Source: Corynebacterium lubricantis DSM 45231
Lineage (GTDB): Bacteria; Actinomycetota; Actinomycetes; Mycobacteriales; Mycobacteriaceae
Length of the DNA: 64,000 nt
Assembly: GCF_000379425.1 (NCBI RefSeq)
Contig: NZ_KB902236.1
Location: 62,127 to 126,126, forward strand
Direction: 5' to 3'
Shown here: one piece after another, positions 37,504 to 46,611 of the stretch
How the letters are laid out: the number at the start of each line of letters is the position of its first letter
Numbering within the stretch: position 1 is the stretch's first letter
Made by a program: the position numbers and the translations under genes
Notes under the pieces: generated by a model
The model's input: the letters and a program-made list of their open reading frames with translations, nothing else
Database searches by the model: none
Told to the model about the DNA's origin: nothing

Positions 37504-38541
37504 TTAATACTGGATCGCGATCCTGCCGTCGATCTTTCCTGCGCGCATCCGCTCAAATACGTCATTGACTTCGTCCAGCGAACACGAAGCAACCGTCGGT
37601 TTGATGAGACCACGGGCGAAGAAATCAAGTGCCTCCGCCATATCTTGGCGAGTACCCACCAGCGATCCCCGGATCGTAAGCCCCTTGAACACGATGTTGA
37701 ATACCGACGCTGGGAACTCCCCCGGTGGCAGGCCGTTAAACACGATCGTTCCATTCCGGCGAGCCATATCAATTGCCTGGCCAAAGGCAGATTCATGCAC
37801 TGCTGTCACCAGGATGCCGTGTGAGCCTCCCTCGGTATAGTTCTGAATCGCCTCTCCCGGATCTTCATTCCGCGCATTCACCGTGAATTCAGCCCCATGC
37901 TTCCGAGCTAGCTCAAGCTTGTCGTCCGCCACATCGACGGCAATGACCCTCATACCCATTGCCACCGCATACTGGACTGCAATATGCCCAAGTCCGCCCA
38001 CACCGGAAATGACCATGAATTGGCCGGGTCGAGTATCAGAAACCTTCAGCGCTTTATATACCGTGACTCCGGCGCAAAGAATTGGTGCAGCCTCCAGGTA
38101 GTCCACCCCATCGGGGATGCGAGCTGCATAGCGAGTATCCACGAGCATGTATTGCCCAAAAGAACCATTTTGGGTGTAGCCACCGTATTCCGCCTGGTGA
38201 CAATAGGTTTCACGGCCAGTAATGCAAAATTCACAGGTGCCACAAGCCGTCCACAACCAAGCGTTGCCGACAATATCTCCTACGGCTACGTCATGGTCAC
38301 CTGGACCGAGCTCGACAACTTCGCCAATTCCTTCATGCCCCGGAATGAATGGTGGATTCGGCTTGACGGGCCAATCCCCTTCCAATGCGTGGAGGTCAGT
38401 ATGGCAAATTCCCGATGTAATGACCTTCACTAGCGCCTGGAAAGGTCCAGGTTTCGGTAGGTCAACCTCCTTAATGGTCACTTCGTGTCCAAATTTTTCA
38501 ACGACTGCTGCGGTGAATTCTTGGGGTGCTGCGGTGGTCAT
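37504..38541 (-). CDS. adhA: Zinc-dependent alcohol dehydrogenase AdhA
   Basis: 345 residues, near identical in start and length to the C. glutamicum ethanol dehydrogenase AdhA (MTTAAPQEFTAAVVEKFGHE). Catalytic zinc ligands lie in SGICHTDLHALEGDW and PGHEGIGEV; structural zinc residues in TACGTCEFCITGRETYC (one position differs from the usual four-Cys pattern and should be checked); NAD-binding VISGVGGLGHIAVQYAVAMG. GGAG lies 6 bases before the ATG. In C. glutamicum it is controlled by RamA, RamB and GlxR. Base composition looks lower in GC than the neighbours, and it is flanked by a palindrome and a tRNA gene. Confidence 0.94.
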   Translation of the reverse strand: MTTAAPQEFTAAVVEKFGHEVTIKEVDLPKPGPFQALVKVITSGICHTDLHALEGDWPVKPNPPFIPGHEGIGEVVELGPGDHDVAVGDIVGNAWLWTACGTCEFCITGRETYCHQAEYGGYTQNGSFGQYMLVDTRYAARIPDGVDYLEAAPILCAGVTVYKALKVSDTRPGQFMVISGVGGLGHIAVQYAVAMGMRVIAVDVADDKLELARKHGAEFTVNARNEDPGEAIQNYTEGGSHGILVTAVHESAFGQAIDMARRNGTIVFNGLPPGEFPASVFNIVFKGLTIRGSLVGTRQDMAEALDFFARGLIKPTVASCSLDEVNDVFERMRAGKIDGRIAIQY

Positions 38542-38626
38542 AAGCTCTCCTTGGAGTAAGGGTTGGTTCTCACTGGCCCACCATCGGGCCAATCCCGATA
38601 CTGAAGCTATAGTGAGTTGCAATACT

Positions 38627-38642
38627 TTTACCCTAGATCACA
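38627..38642 (-). promoter_or_regulatory. Candidate GlxR half-site upstream of adhA
   Basis: On the minus strand the sequence reads TGTGATCTAGGGTAAA: TGTGA, then TA at the expected centre of TGTGANNTANNTCACA, but a poor second half. It lies about 86 bases upstream of the adhA ATG. adhA is a GlxR target in C. glutamicum, so the site is plausible but incomplete. Confidence 0.4.
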
Positions 38643-38692
38643 CTTCAGGAACTGACAAGGACTTCACTGAACATTTCCCCAAACATGAAAAG

Positions 38693-38728
38693 AAACCCCA
38701 GGCAGAACCATGTTCTACCTGGGGTTTT
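38693..38728. terminator. Strong bidirectional terminator next to tRNA-Thr
   Basis: AAACCCCAGG (38693-38702) pairs with CCTGGGGTTT (38718-38727), with an inner AGAAC/GTTCT stem. T-runs follow on both strands (TTTTG on plus, TTTCTTTTC on minus). It ends the tRNA-Thr transcript and may also shield adhA from it. Confidence 0.85.
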
Positions 38729-38733
38729 GTTTG

Positions 38734-38806
38734 AGCCGCTTGCGAGAATCGAACTCGCGACCTTTTCATTACGAGTGAAACGCTCTACCGACTGAGCTAA
38801 AGCGGC
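38734..38806 (-). tRNA. tRNA-Thr, anticodon CGT
   Basis: On the minus strand GCCGCTT pairs with AAGCGGC as the acceptor stem; the D arm is GCTCAGTCGGTAGAGC, the anticodon arm TTTCA-CTCGTAA-TGAAA gives anticodon CGT, and the T arm is GCGAGTTCGATTCTCGC. Discriminator T, CCA not encoded. 73 bases. A terminator follows directly. Confidence 0.95.
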
Positions 38807-38871
38807 AATCTGCACGGAAACGTGCGGATAACAGCTTAACCCACGTCAGTCGAATCTTTAAAACTCGCAGG

Positions 38872-40089
38872 TTATTTCACCTTGCAGGCCCTGCGGATCG
38901 CCCCGATCATGCCGAAAAACGCGATCTGCGGACCCACCGACTGGGAAATATGCACCCGGCATTTCTCAATCGCATCTTGACAGGCCACGAGCCCCTCGAC
39001 GGAAACCTTCTCGGCGATCTCGCGTGACAACCCCTCGAAATCGGGATGCGTCAGCTGCAACTGAGACCCGGCTTTCAGGATCAACGCATCGCGGTAGACC
39101 CCGGCGAAGTCCACTAGCGCGAGATCCATGGCATCGCGTTGACGACGAGTGCCGCGCTTCTTCTGCTGCGTCTCCAGATCCTTCACCGCCTTAGAGGCAC
39201 CGCTGAGCGCCTTTGCGGCTCCTTTGCCTTTAGCGCCCATGCCGAGGGCCTGCTCAAGCTTTTCACGCTCTTCTGTGTCCCGCTCAGCGTGCGCCTCCTC
39301 GGATTCCTTCTTAATCGCGGTCAGCAGCGCGCCGACGGCTTGGAAAGATTGATCCCCGTGGAAGATTAGCTCGGCAAGCTGAATCACCTGGGCGCGACGA
39401 TTCTGGATCACCTCATTGCGGATCAGCGCGCGAGCGCGCCCGATGTGGCGCAGCGACGTTGCGGCAGCCAACTGAGCATCGCTTTCCGACGCTCCCTCCT
39501 CCTCCATCAGGATCCGCATCACCTCACGCATCGAAGGCTGCGGGATATAGAGGTGCCTGCAACGCGAACGCAGAGTCGGCGAGAAATCCTTCGGGTCAGT
39601 CGACGGGGCACACAAAATAATTACGGTCGAGGCTGGCGGCTCCTCCACAGTCTTGAGCAACGCGTCGCGGGCGGGAGCGCTGAGCCTGTCCGCATCTTCC
39701 ACGATGACAACGCGCCACGAGGCGATCGTCGGCAAGCGAGCTGCTGGTGCGATGATTTCATTGCGCACCGTTTCGATGGAAATGGAAAGCTCTTGGGGCA
39801 CGACGTGCACGATATCTGTGTGCGAATCACCGAAGGCATCGATGCAGCTTTGGCACTTGCCGCATCCCGGCTCGTCGGGGTCTGTGCAGACAAGCGCCGC
39901 GGCGAAGGCGACGGCGGAATTGGATCGCCCGGAGCCGGGAGGGCCGGTAAATAACCATGAGTGGGTCATCGCATGTGCATCGGCGCCGGCCTCACCACGA
40001 GCGGCGCGCGCGGCGGAAAGAATGGTGTCTCGCACTGAAGGGCTGTCTGCCAACCGCTGAGAGACGCTGCGAGTATTCACCTCAATCAC
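38872..40089 (-). CDS. holB: DNA polymerase III delta-prime subunit HolB
   Basis: 405 residues. Clamp-loader AAA+ protein: a P-loop in LFTGPPGSGRSNSAVAFAAAL, a zinc-binding cluster CTDPDEPGCGKCQSC, VIVEDADRLSAPARDALLKTVEEPP as Walker B and sensor region, and the arginine-finger motif in TLRSRCRHLYIP. Part of the complex loading the sliding clamp. Start is GTG 40089, or GTG 40080 which has better spacing from AGG. It diverges from the cyclase gene over 55 bases, as in M. tuberculosis (Rv3644c/Rv3645). One exact dispersed motif with NN=GC is at 39726-39738. Confidence 0.92.
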   Translation of the reverse strand: MIEVNTRSVSQRLADSPSVRDTILSAARAARGEAGADAHAMTHSWLFTGPPGSGRSNSAVAFAAALVCTDPDEPGCGKCQSCIDAFGDSHTDIVHVVPQELSISIETVRNEIIAPAARLPTIASWRVVIVEDADRLSAPARDALLKTVEEPPASTVIILCAPSTDPKDFSPTLRSRCRHLYIPQPSMREVMRILMEEEGASESDAQLAAATSLRHIGRARALIRNEVIQNRRAQVIQLAELIFHGDQSFQAVGALLTAIKKESEEAHAERDTEEREKLEQALGMGAKGKGAAKALSGASKAVKDLETQQKKRGTRRQRDAMDLALVDFAGVYRDALILKAGSQLQLTHPDFEGLSREIAEKVSVEGLVACQDAIEKCRVHISQSVGPQIAFFGMIGAIRRACKVK

Positions 40090-40144
40090 CCTACTTCATC
40101 GGTCCGCGACAACGTGTCTAACGAAAACGATAGACTATCTAACC

Positions 40145-41671
40145 ATGAACCGATTGTGGCGAGGACTGAAATGGCTATGGGGCACTTCGTGGCCGATGTA
40201 CGCCATAAACGTGCTGGTAACTAACCTGCTGGGCGCCATCGCAGTCATGATGTTCATCCGGTATTTGATCCCTATGTCTGAGGTCGAAGAGTTCGCCTCG
40301 GAAGCCTCACAGATTTCCACGTTGGGCATCGTCTATGTTGTCCTCGCCGTGGTGGTCGGTATCGTGGCCACCTTTATCATCGTCCGGCCAGTCTTAGACT
40401 GGCAGCGCCACCCTGACGAACACGACCCCAACATGGTGCGCAACCTTGTGATGCGCTTGCCTATCAGGCAAACCGTCGTGGTGGTTGCGGTCTGGGTCGT
40501 TGGAATCATCATCGCTGTGTTCGCGGCTGCGCGTGTCGGCGGTCAATTCGCCATTGTCGTGGGCGTTTCCACGTCACTGGTGTGCCTCATTGTCGCGTTG
40601 CTGACGTACCTGCAAACCCAGCGCATGGTCCGCCCCATCGCTGCTGAAGCCCTGGCCAGGAATTTCGAGGACTCCACGATGGAGCCCCCAATTAAGTACC
40701 GCCTGCTGATCACCTGGTTCATGACCTCGGCAGTGCCACTCTTCGGCGTTATGTTGCTGCTCTGGGCGCAGCACAGTGGCTTCTTCGACGGCAATCCGGG
40801 CGAGCTCATGCCCGCGCTCGTCGCCATCTCGGTCACCGCGTTGATCACGGGCTTCTTGGGCATGATGTTCGCCATCATGAGCGTCGTCGACCCGATCGAA
40901 GAACTCCAGGAGGCCATCAATAAGGTCCGTCGCGGTGAGACGGACACCCAGGTCGATATCTACGACGGGTCCGAGCTCGGCGTCCTGCAGGCCGGTTTTA
41001 ATGAGATGATGCGCGGTCTCAGCGAGCGCCAGCGAGTGCGCGATATCTTTGGTCGCTACGTAGGCACTGAGGTCGCGCAAAAGGCCCTCGAGGAAAAACC
41101 CGAGCTCGGCGGCGAAGACCGCAAGGTCGCGGTTGTGTTCATCGACGTCGTGGGCTCGACTACCTTCGCGGTCAACCACACCCCTGAAGAAGTGGTCAAT
41201 GCCCTCAACGAGTTTTTCGAAATCGTCGTCGATGTGGTCCACCGCAACAAGGGCGTGATTAATAAGTTCCAGGGAGATGCGGCGCTCGCCGTTTTCGGCG
41301 CGCCCCTCAACCTCAATGACTCCACGTCCCACGCCCTGCAGGCTGCGCGTGAGCTGCGCTCCGAGCTACGCGGCCTCGAGCTGCAGGCAGGCATCGGCGT
41401 TGCTGCTGGCCACGTGGTTGCCGGTCACGTCGGCGGACACGATCGCTTCGAATACACCGTCATCGGCGATGCCGTGAACTCCGCCGCGCGCCTGACCGAC
41501 CTAGCCAAAGACACCCCGGGTGGCGTGCTCACGAACGCGGCTACTTTGCGCGGCGCAAACGAGGTGGAGCAGGCGCGCTGGACGCTACTGAAGTCCATCG
41601 AGCTACGTGGTCGCCACAAGATGACCCAGCTGGCGCGCCCGGTGCGCGCCACGCTGGCGGATCGTTCCTAA
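40145..41671 (+). CDS. cyaB: Membrane adenylate cyclase (class III, HAMP-linked)
   Basis: 508 residues: about six membrane helices (starting near residue 20) occupy the first half, then a HAMP segment (VVDPIEELQEAINKVRRGETDTQVDIYDGSELGVLQAGFNEM) and a class III cyclase domain. The metal-binding aspartates are in VVFIDVVGSTTFA and FQGDAALAVFGAP, and the transition-state Asn/Arg region in VIGDAVNSAARLTDLA. It makes cAMP, the effector of GlxR encoded at 61335. C. glutamicum CyaB and M. tuberculosis Rv3645 have this layout. TAGACT eight bases before the ATG suggests a leaderless transcript. Confidence 0.92.
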   Translation: MNRLWRGLKWLWGTSWPMYAINVLVTNLLGAIAVMMFIRYLIPMSEVEEFASEASQISTLGIVYVVLAVVVGIVATFIIVRPVLDWQRHPDEHDPNMVRNLVMRLPIRQTVVVVAVWVVGIIIAVFAAARVGGQFAIVVGVSTSLVCLIVALLTYLQTQRMVRPIAAEALARNFEDSTMEPPIKYRLLITWFMTSAVPLFGVMLLLWAQHSGFFDGNPGELMPALVAISVTALITGFLGMMFAIMSVVDPIEELQEAINKVRRGETDTQVDIYDGSELGVLQAGFNEMMRGLSERQRVRDIFGRYVGTEVAQKALEEKPELGGEDRKVAVVFIDVVGSTTFAVNHTPEEVVNALNEFFEIVVDVVHRNKGVINKFQGDAALAVFGAPLNLNDSTSHALQAARELRSELRGLELQAGIGVAAGHVVAGHVGGHDRFEYTVIGDAVNSAARLTDLAKDTPGGVLTNAATLRGANEVEQARWTLLKSIELRGRHKMTQLARPVRATLADRS

Positions 41672-41675
41672 TTTC

Positions 41676-41696
41676 CCAAATAACGAAGTTATTTGG
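41676..41696. terminator. Shared hairpin between cyaB and the 41689 gene
   Basis: CCAAATAAC (41676-41684) and GTTATTTGG (41688-41696) form a perfect 9-bp stem with a GAA loop. It starts 5 bases after the cyaB stop and contains the stop codon of the convergent gene. AT-rich, so a modest terminator. Confidence 0.55.
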
Positions 41697-42420
41697 CGAC
41701 TCCGTCGGTCAACAGCATCTGACCGACGGACTGCATACCGGTGGTGCACGCCTCGAGCAGTCGCACACCCAGGCCCTTTTTGCCCTTGAACACGGTATTG
41801 CGCACAACGCGAGCGCCCTCGGCAAGCACCATCAGGTTCGCGCCGTGGCTGATTCCGGCTTCTTCAGTGGTCGTGGTGCGGAAGCGCTCGTCGTTAGCAA
41901 GTGCCGCGGTGACCACTGTGGCCGCGCCGCCGATCGCGGTGGCAGGCACCAGCTTCGGGTTTTTCCAGGCAGCAAGGCCAATTCCGGCGGCCAGCACGCC
42001 GGCAGCGGCGATGGCACTCGGGGCCGAGATTGCAGCACGCTTATCGACGAGGCGTGTGATGAAACCAGCTTGATTTCCCACAACGGCTGCCACACCTAAG
42101 CCACTTGGATTTTCTGGGACGCGTGCCTGCTCGACGGAGGCGACCGCTCCGGCTGCTAGGCCTGCCCCGAGCGCGACCTTTTGGTTCGTGCTCTCTGAGG
42201 AACGCACGGCTTCACCGGCGAGGAGGGGAAGGATCAATGGCTCGATGACCCGGGTCACCTTGTCCCACCCGAAGGTGCGTGCCCAGCAGGTCAACTCAGT
42301 CACACCGAGAAAGGCGATCCGCTCAGGGCGATCGTTGACCTTTTTCACGGACGAGACAAAAGCCTCAATCCCCTGGTTGGTGCGCTGCGCGAATTCTCCG
42401 TAGCCGAGTTCCTGTGGCAT
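41689..42420 (-). CDS. Conserved actinobacterial hypothetical protein (Rv3647c position)
   Basis: 243 residues. The gene lies directly after topA (3 bases apart) and convergent to the cyclase, the place taken by Rv3647c in M. tuberculosis. The N-terminus (GYGEFAQRTNQGIEAFVSSV) is soluble; the middle alternates Ala/Gly-rich hydrophobic stretches (GAGLAAGAVASVE, AGVLAAGIGLAAW, ATAIGGAATVVTAAL) that could be weak membrane helices. A distant similarity to YhhN/TMEM86 proteins crossed my mind but is not convincing. Function unknown. One exact dispersed motif lies at 42038-42050. Confidence 0.72.
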   Translation of the reverse strand: MPQELGYGEFAQRTNQGIEAFVSSVKKVNDRPERIAFLGVTELTCWARTFGWDKVTRVIEPLILPLLAGEAVRSSESTNQKVALGAGLAAGAVASVEQARVPENPSGLGVAAVVGNQAGFITRLVDKRAAISAPSAIAAAGVLAAGIGLAAWKNPKLVPATAIGGAATVVTAALANDERFRTTTTEEAGISHGANLMVLAEGARVVRNTVFKGKKGLGVRLLEACTTGMQSVGQMLLTDGVAK

Positions 42421-42423
42421 GTC

Positions 42424-45387
42424 CTATTTCCTCCTTGAGCCTGCTTTGACTACTCGCTTCGTCGTTTGGGCAGGCTTTTTTGCAGTTGTTTTCTTAGTAC
42501 CCTTTTTAGTGGTCTTTTTCGCAGAAGTCTTGGAAGTCGACTTTTTCGCCGCCTTCTTGGTGGTCTTCTTCGTCGTCGACCCGCCCTCGGCTTCACGCGA
42601 GCGACGCGCCGACAACAGCTCGTTGGCGCGCTGGTCGGTCATGGTTTCCGGAGTGTCGCCGCGCTGCAGCGAGGCATTCGTTTCACCATCGGTGACGTAA
42701 GCGCCGAAGCGTCCGTCTTTCACCGTCATTGGCTTACCGGAGACGTCGTTGTCTCCCAGCATCTTCAGCGGTGGCTTCGCAGCCGCACGTCCGCGACGCT
42801 TCGGCTCGGCGTAGATGCGTCGCGCCTCGTCGAGAGTGATCTCGAAGATCTGCTCCTCATTGGCCAGGGAACGCGAATCCGTCCCCTTCTTCAAGTACGG
42901 CCCGTACCGGCCATTTTGGGCAGTGATCATCTCGCCGTCTGCGGGGTCCTCGCCCACTTCGCGTGGCAAGCTGAGCAGCTTGAGTGCTTCGTCGAGGGTA
43001 ATCGTCGCGGATTCCATCGAACTAAACAGGGAGGCCGTCTTCGGCATGAGCCGTTCGTCGACAAGCTCCCCGATGCGCTTTTCTTTTTGCTTCTCGGCGG
43101 TCTTGGTCTCCCAATTCTTCGCGCGCTTGCCTTCGGCGGCGCGCTGCGCATCCTCGGCGGCGCGCTCCTCGGCGAGAACCTTCTCCGCCTCGGCCACGGC
43201 CTTTTCCTTCTCATCCTCGCGAACCAGCTCGGTCACGTATGGGCCATAGCGGCCCTCGCGGGCGACAATCGTGCGCCCGTTAGCAGGGTTTTCCCCCAGC
43301 TCACGGCCAGTTTGTGGGGTGGCGAAGAGCTTCTCGGCCATCTCGAGAGTGACCTCGTCGGGGGTCGCGGATTCCGGCAAGTTGGCGCGCTGGTATTCCG
43401 GCTGGCCCTCGTTGTCAATGCCGACCTGGCGCTCGATGTAGGGACCGTAGCGCCCAACGCGCACGTTGACGGCGCGGCCCTCGGAATCGTCGAAAAGCTT
43501 GAGCGAATTCACCTGGCGAGCATCGATGGATTCGAGGTTTCCCTCGATCATCGACTTCAAACCGCCGCGGCGCGCAATCGACTCCGCCATGGAATCGTTC
43601 GCATCAGCGTCGCCGAAGTAGAAGCCGTTGAGCCACTCGGTGCGATCCGACCGACCGCTGGCGATCTCGTCGAGCTCATCTTCCATCGAGGAGGTGAAAT
43701 CGTAGTCAACGAGGGTGTCGAAGTTGTCCTCGAGCAGGCCAACCACAGAGAACGCCACCCACGAAGGCACGAGCGCATTGCCGCGGACGAAGACGTATCC
43801 GCGGTCCTGGATCGTCTTGATAATCGAGGCGTACGTGGATGGGCGGCCGATGCCCAGCTCTTCCATCTTCTTCACCAAGCTGGCCTCGGTGTAGCGGGCC
43901 GGCGGGTTCGTCGAGTGGCCGTCGGCCTCGATCTTCACCGCAGTCAGCGGGTCGCCCTGGGCGAGATTCGGGAGGTGGGATTCCTTCGTGTCCTGCCCAT
44001 CCGAGTAGGCGCGCAGCCAACCCGGGAAGGTAATGGTGCGACCGGTGGCCGTAAACTCCACGGCCTCGCCGGTGGTAGCGGTACCAGCGACGGTGACCTT
44101 CATGGACTCACCTTTGGCATCCGCCATCTGGGAGGCCACGGTGCGCTGCCAAATCAGCTCGTAGAGCTTAAATTCTTCGGCATCAAGCGAGTTGGCCAGC
44201 TGACCTGGCGTGGCAAAGCGCTCGCCAGCGGGACGAATCGCTTCGTGAGCTTCCTGGGAGTTCTTCACCTTGCGGTCGTAGGTACGCGGCGAGGAGGAGA
44301 CGAAATTTGCCCCATACAGCTCTGTGGCAGCATCGCGCGCCGCCTTCAAGCCTTGATTCGACAGAGAGGTCGAGTCGGTACGCATATAAGTAATGTGGCC
44401 GTTTTCGTACAGTCGCTGCGCAATACGCATGGTACGGGCCGACGTGAAGTGCAGCTTGCGCCCCGCCTCTTGCTGCAGCGTCGATGTCATAAACGGCGCA
44501 TAGGGGCGGCGGGTGTACGGCTTAGTTTCCACCGCTGCCACGGACATTGGCTGCTTATCCAACGCGTCCGACAGCTTTTCTGCGGCCGCCTTGTCTACCA
44601 CGTAGACATCGTCGTTAGTTTTCTTCAGCTCGCCGCGGTCAGTGAAGTCGCGACCCTGCGCTACGCGACGACCCTCCACGCTGGACAGCTTGGTATCAAA
44701 CTCAGCGGGTTCCTCTGTGGTCCCCTCGCGACCGGTGTTCACCGTCGCCGTTAAGTCCCAATATTCAGCGGAAATAAACGCCATCCGCTCGCGCTCACGC
44801 TCGACGATGACGCGCGTGGCCACGGACTGCACACGTCCCGCAGACAGTCGCGGCATGACCTTCTTCCACAGCACCGGAGACACTTCGTAGCCATAGAGCC
44901 GGTCCAGGATGCGGCGGGTTTCCTGGGCATCGACTAAGTCCGTATCCAGCTCGCGAGTATTTTCCGCGGCCTCTTTAATCGAGGACTCGGTGATCTCGTT
45001 GAACACCATGCGCTCAACCGGCACCTTTGGCTGCAGCACCTCGAGCAGATGCCACGCGATGGCCTCGCCTTCGCGGTCCGGGTCGGTTGCCAGCAGCAGT
45101 TTGTCGCTCTGCTTCAGCTTGGCTTTGAGGTCGGCGACCTTCTTTTTCTTATCTTGGCTGACAACATAAATCGGTTCAAAGCCGTCCTCGGGGTTCACAC
45201 CCAGCTTTGCCCACGGTTCCTTTTTATATTTGTCAGGAATATCCGCAGCGCGTCCGGGAAGGTCGCGGATGTGGCCTACCGAGGCTTCGACAATGTAGTC
45301 GTCGCCCAGATAAGTCTGGATCTTCTTAGCCTTCGTCTGGGACTCGACGATGACCAGGGTCTTGCCCGACCCGTTACCTTCCGCCAC
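42424..45387 (-). CDS. topA: DNA topoisomerase I TopA
   Basis: 987 residues, the actinobacterial long form. N-terminal TOPRIM domain (KTLVIVESQTKAKKIQ, LATDPDREGEAIAWHLL), the catalytic tyrosine in NGHITYMRTDSTSLS, and four C-terminal GRYGPYV-type repeats in place of zinc ribbons. The final 60 residues are Lys/Thr/Ala-rich, a DNA-binding tail known to aid processivity in mycobacteria. It relaxes negative supercoils. GTG start at 45387 after AGGT. The 762-residue opposite-strand frame is a shadow. Confidence 0.97.
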   Translation of the reverse strand: MAEGNGSGKTLVIVESQTKAKKIQTYLGDDYIVEASVGHIRDLPGRAADIPDKYKKEPWAKLGVNPEDGFEPIYVVSQDKKKKVADLKAKLKQSDKLLLATDPDREGEAIAWHLLEVLQPKVPVERMVFNEITESSIKEAAENTRELDTDLVDAQETRRILDRLYGYEVSPVLWKKVMPRLSAGRVQSVATRVIVERERERMAFISAEYWDLTATVNTGREGTTEEPAEFDTKLSSVEGRRVAQGRDFTDRGELKKTNDDVYVVDKAAAEKLSDALDKQPMSVAAVETKPYTRRPYAPFMTSTLQQEAGRKLHFTSARTMRIAQRLYENGHITYMRTDSTSLSNQGLKAARDAATELYGANFVSSSPRTYDRKVKNSQEAHEAIRPAGERFATPGQLANSLDAEEFKLYELIWQRTVASQMADAKGESMKVTVAGTATTGEAVEFTATGRTITFPGWLRAYSDGQDTKESHLPNLAQGDPLTAVKIEADGHSTNPPARYTEASLVKKMEELGIGRPSTYASIIKTIQDRGYVFVRGNALVPSWVAFSVVGLLEDNFDTLVDYDFTSSMEDELDEIASGRSDRTEWLNGFYFGDADANDSMAESIARRGGLKSMIEGNLESIDARQVNSLKLFDDSEGRAVNVRVGRYGPYIERQVGIDNEGQPEYQRANLPESATPDEVTLEMAEKLFATPQTGRELGENPANGRTIVAREGRYGPYVTELVREDEKEKAVAEAEKVLAEERAAEDAQRAAEGKRAKNWETKTAEKQKEKRIGELVDERLMPKTASLFSSMESATITLDEALKLLSLPREVGEDPADGEMITAQNGRYGPYLKKGTDSRSLANEEQIFEITLDEARRIYAEPKRRGRAAAKPPLKMLGDNDVSGKPMTVKDGRFGAYVTDGETNASLQRGDTPETMTDQRANELLSARRSREAEGGSTTKKTTKKAAKKSTSKTSAKKTTKKGTKKTTAKKPAQTTKRVVKAGSRRK

Positions 45388-45696
45388 TGCGTGTGTACCT
45401 CGCTTGTATTCGGTGCTTCATTCGATAGTTCCGAGTTTCGGCCCATAATTCGGGACCACTACGACATTATCGAACACCACTTTCGTATCTTCTGTATTCC
45501 GAGATTTACCACGGATAGATGCATTGGGGGTAAAAAATGTAATTTTTCCACCCGCAACGCTACGACCTTGAAGTGGTTTTAACTGACAATAACACCACTC
45601 CCCAAATCTGCATCGAACGTATTATTGACATAGAGTCTAATAAAGGCATTCATAAGCAGGCACTAGCAGGCATAAGCAGGCACAGCGGAGGTTCTG
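45388..45696. promoter_or_regulatory. Divergent topA / dedA control region with 20-bp tandem repeat
   Basis: 309 bases without a gene. CATAAGCAGGCAC occurs at 45651-45663 and 45671-45683, giving a 20-bp period (1.8 copies) just before the dedA ribosome binding site GGAGG. TTGACA at 45625-45630 may be a -35 box for dedA. An A/T-rich stretch near 45525-45560 precedes topA on the minus side. No known regulator site was identified. Confidence 0.45.
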
Positions 45697-46323
45697 GTGG
45701 CAGATCAAATCGTCATGTGGGTAGAAACACTGATGACGATGCCCATCTTCTATCCGCTGGTCGTCCTACTCATCATCGGCGACGCACTCATGCCGATCAT
45801 CCCCTCCGAGACAGTACTTAACTTGGCGGGCGCTTTCGCTGGTTCCACCGGATCTCCCAACGTGTGGTTGGTCATATCCGCCGCCATCATTGGAGCGATT
45901 ATCGGTGACAATATCTGTTACCTGCTGGGCACGAAGCTCGTGAAATTCGTCAATCGCCTCGACCCGGAATCCAAAGCTGGCCAAGCGGTGACCTGGGTGC
46001 GCAGAAATATGCGCCGTCGCGCCGGCGTGACCATTATTGTTGCGCGCTTTTTGCCCTGGGCTAGGTGGGTAGCCACAATCATCTTGGGCTCGGTGCGCTA
46101 CCCCTGGGCAATGTTTTTCATCTATGACACGATCGGCGCGATCATCTGGGCCTTCCAAAGCGTCCTGATCGGCTACGCCGGCGGTGCAATGTTCCAGCAA
46201 AACCCACTGCTGGGCATGATTGTCGGTGTCACCTTGGGCACCGTGGTCGGCGCGCTCATTCAAAAGGCGCAGGAGCGCTTGTTCGAGTGGGCAGACGAGC
46301 GTCGTGGCTACTCCACCCTCTAA
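45697..46323 (+). CDS. DedA/SNARE-associated family membrane protein
   Basis: 208 residues with about five hydrophobic segments. Family marks are MPIIPSETVLNLAGAFAGS near residue 30, the IIGDNICYLLG motif, and the RFLPWARWVATIILGSVRYPW region with the functionally important arginines. DedA proteins are proton-linked lipid scramblases or flippases for carriers such as polyprenyl phosphate; which lipid here is unknown. GTG start 45697 follows GGAGG at 6 bases. It converges with cspA over a shared terminator. Confidence 0.88.
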   Translation: MADQIVMWVETLMTMPIFYPLVVLLIIGDALMPIIPSETVLNLAGAFAGSTGSPNVWLVISAAIIGAIIGDNICYLLGTKLVKFVNRLDPESKAGQAVTWVRRNMRRRAGVTIIVARFLPWARWVATIILGSVRYPWAMFFIYDTIGAIIWAFQSVLIGYAGGAMFQQNPLLGMIVGVTLGTVVGALIQKAQERLFEWADERRGYSTL

Positions 46324-46352
46324 TGCCGTCACGCAGGTAAGCGGGCACGAAA

Positions 46353-46381
46353 AAGCACCTAAGCGCAATGCTTAGGTGCTT
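46353..46381. terminator. Bidirectional terminator between dedA and cspA
   Basis: AAGCACCTAAGC (46353-46364) and GCTTAGGTGCTT (46370-46381) form a perfect 12-bp stem with a GCAAT loop. TTTTT follows on the minus strand and AATTTATT on the plus strand. Confidence 0.88.
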
Positions 46382-46407
46382 AATTTATTGTCGCGAAAAG
46401 CGAAGGC

Positions 46408-46611
46408 TTAGAGAGCAGTAACCTGCTGAGCCTGTGGGCCCTTAGCGCCCTCACCGATCTCGAACTCAACCTTCTGGTTCTCCTCGAGGGTACGGAAGCC
46501 GTTGCCCTGGATCTCGGAGTAGTGAACGAAGACGTCGGACGAGCCGTCGTCTGGAGCGATGAAGCCGAAGCCCTTTTCAGCGTTGAACCACTTGACAGTT
46601 CCGGTAGCCAT
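46408..46611 (-). CDS. cspA: Cold-shock protein CspA
   Basis: 67 residues, the standard length of the single cold-shock domain. RNP1 is seen in KGFGFIAP and RNP2 in VFVHYSEI; the start [17 protein letters not shown] is invariant in actinobacteria. It binds single-stranded RNA and DNA. The frame continues 25 codons upstream, but ATG 46611 is the family start and has AAGG upstream. The 250-base gap to the helicase gene leaves room for the long 5-prime leader typical of cold-shock mRNAs. Confidence 0.95.
   Translation of the reverse strand: MATGTVKWFNAEKGFGFIAPDDGSSDVFVHYSEIQGNGFRTLEENQKVEFEIGEGAKGPQAQQVTAL

Noticed and set aside
41689..42420. YhhN/TMEM86 lysoplasmalogenase assignment
   Set aside because: Only a vague pattern of hydrophobic stretches; no conserved catalytic residues seen.
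42466..44754. 762-residue open frame opposite topA
   Set aside because: Shadow of topA; Arg/Leu-rich with no domain. Similar shadows opposite lpd (14850-16319) and the GH3 gene (33126-34349) were rejected for the same reason.
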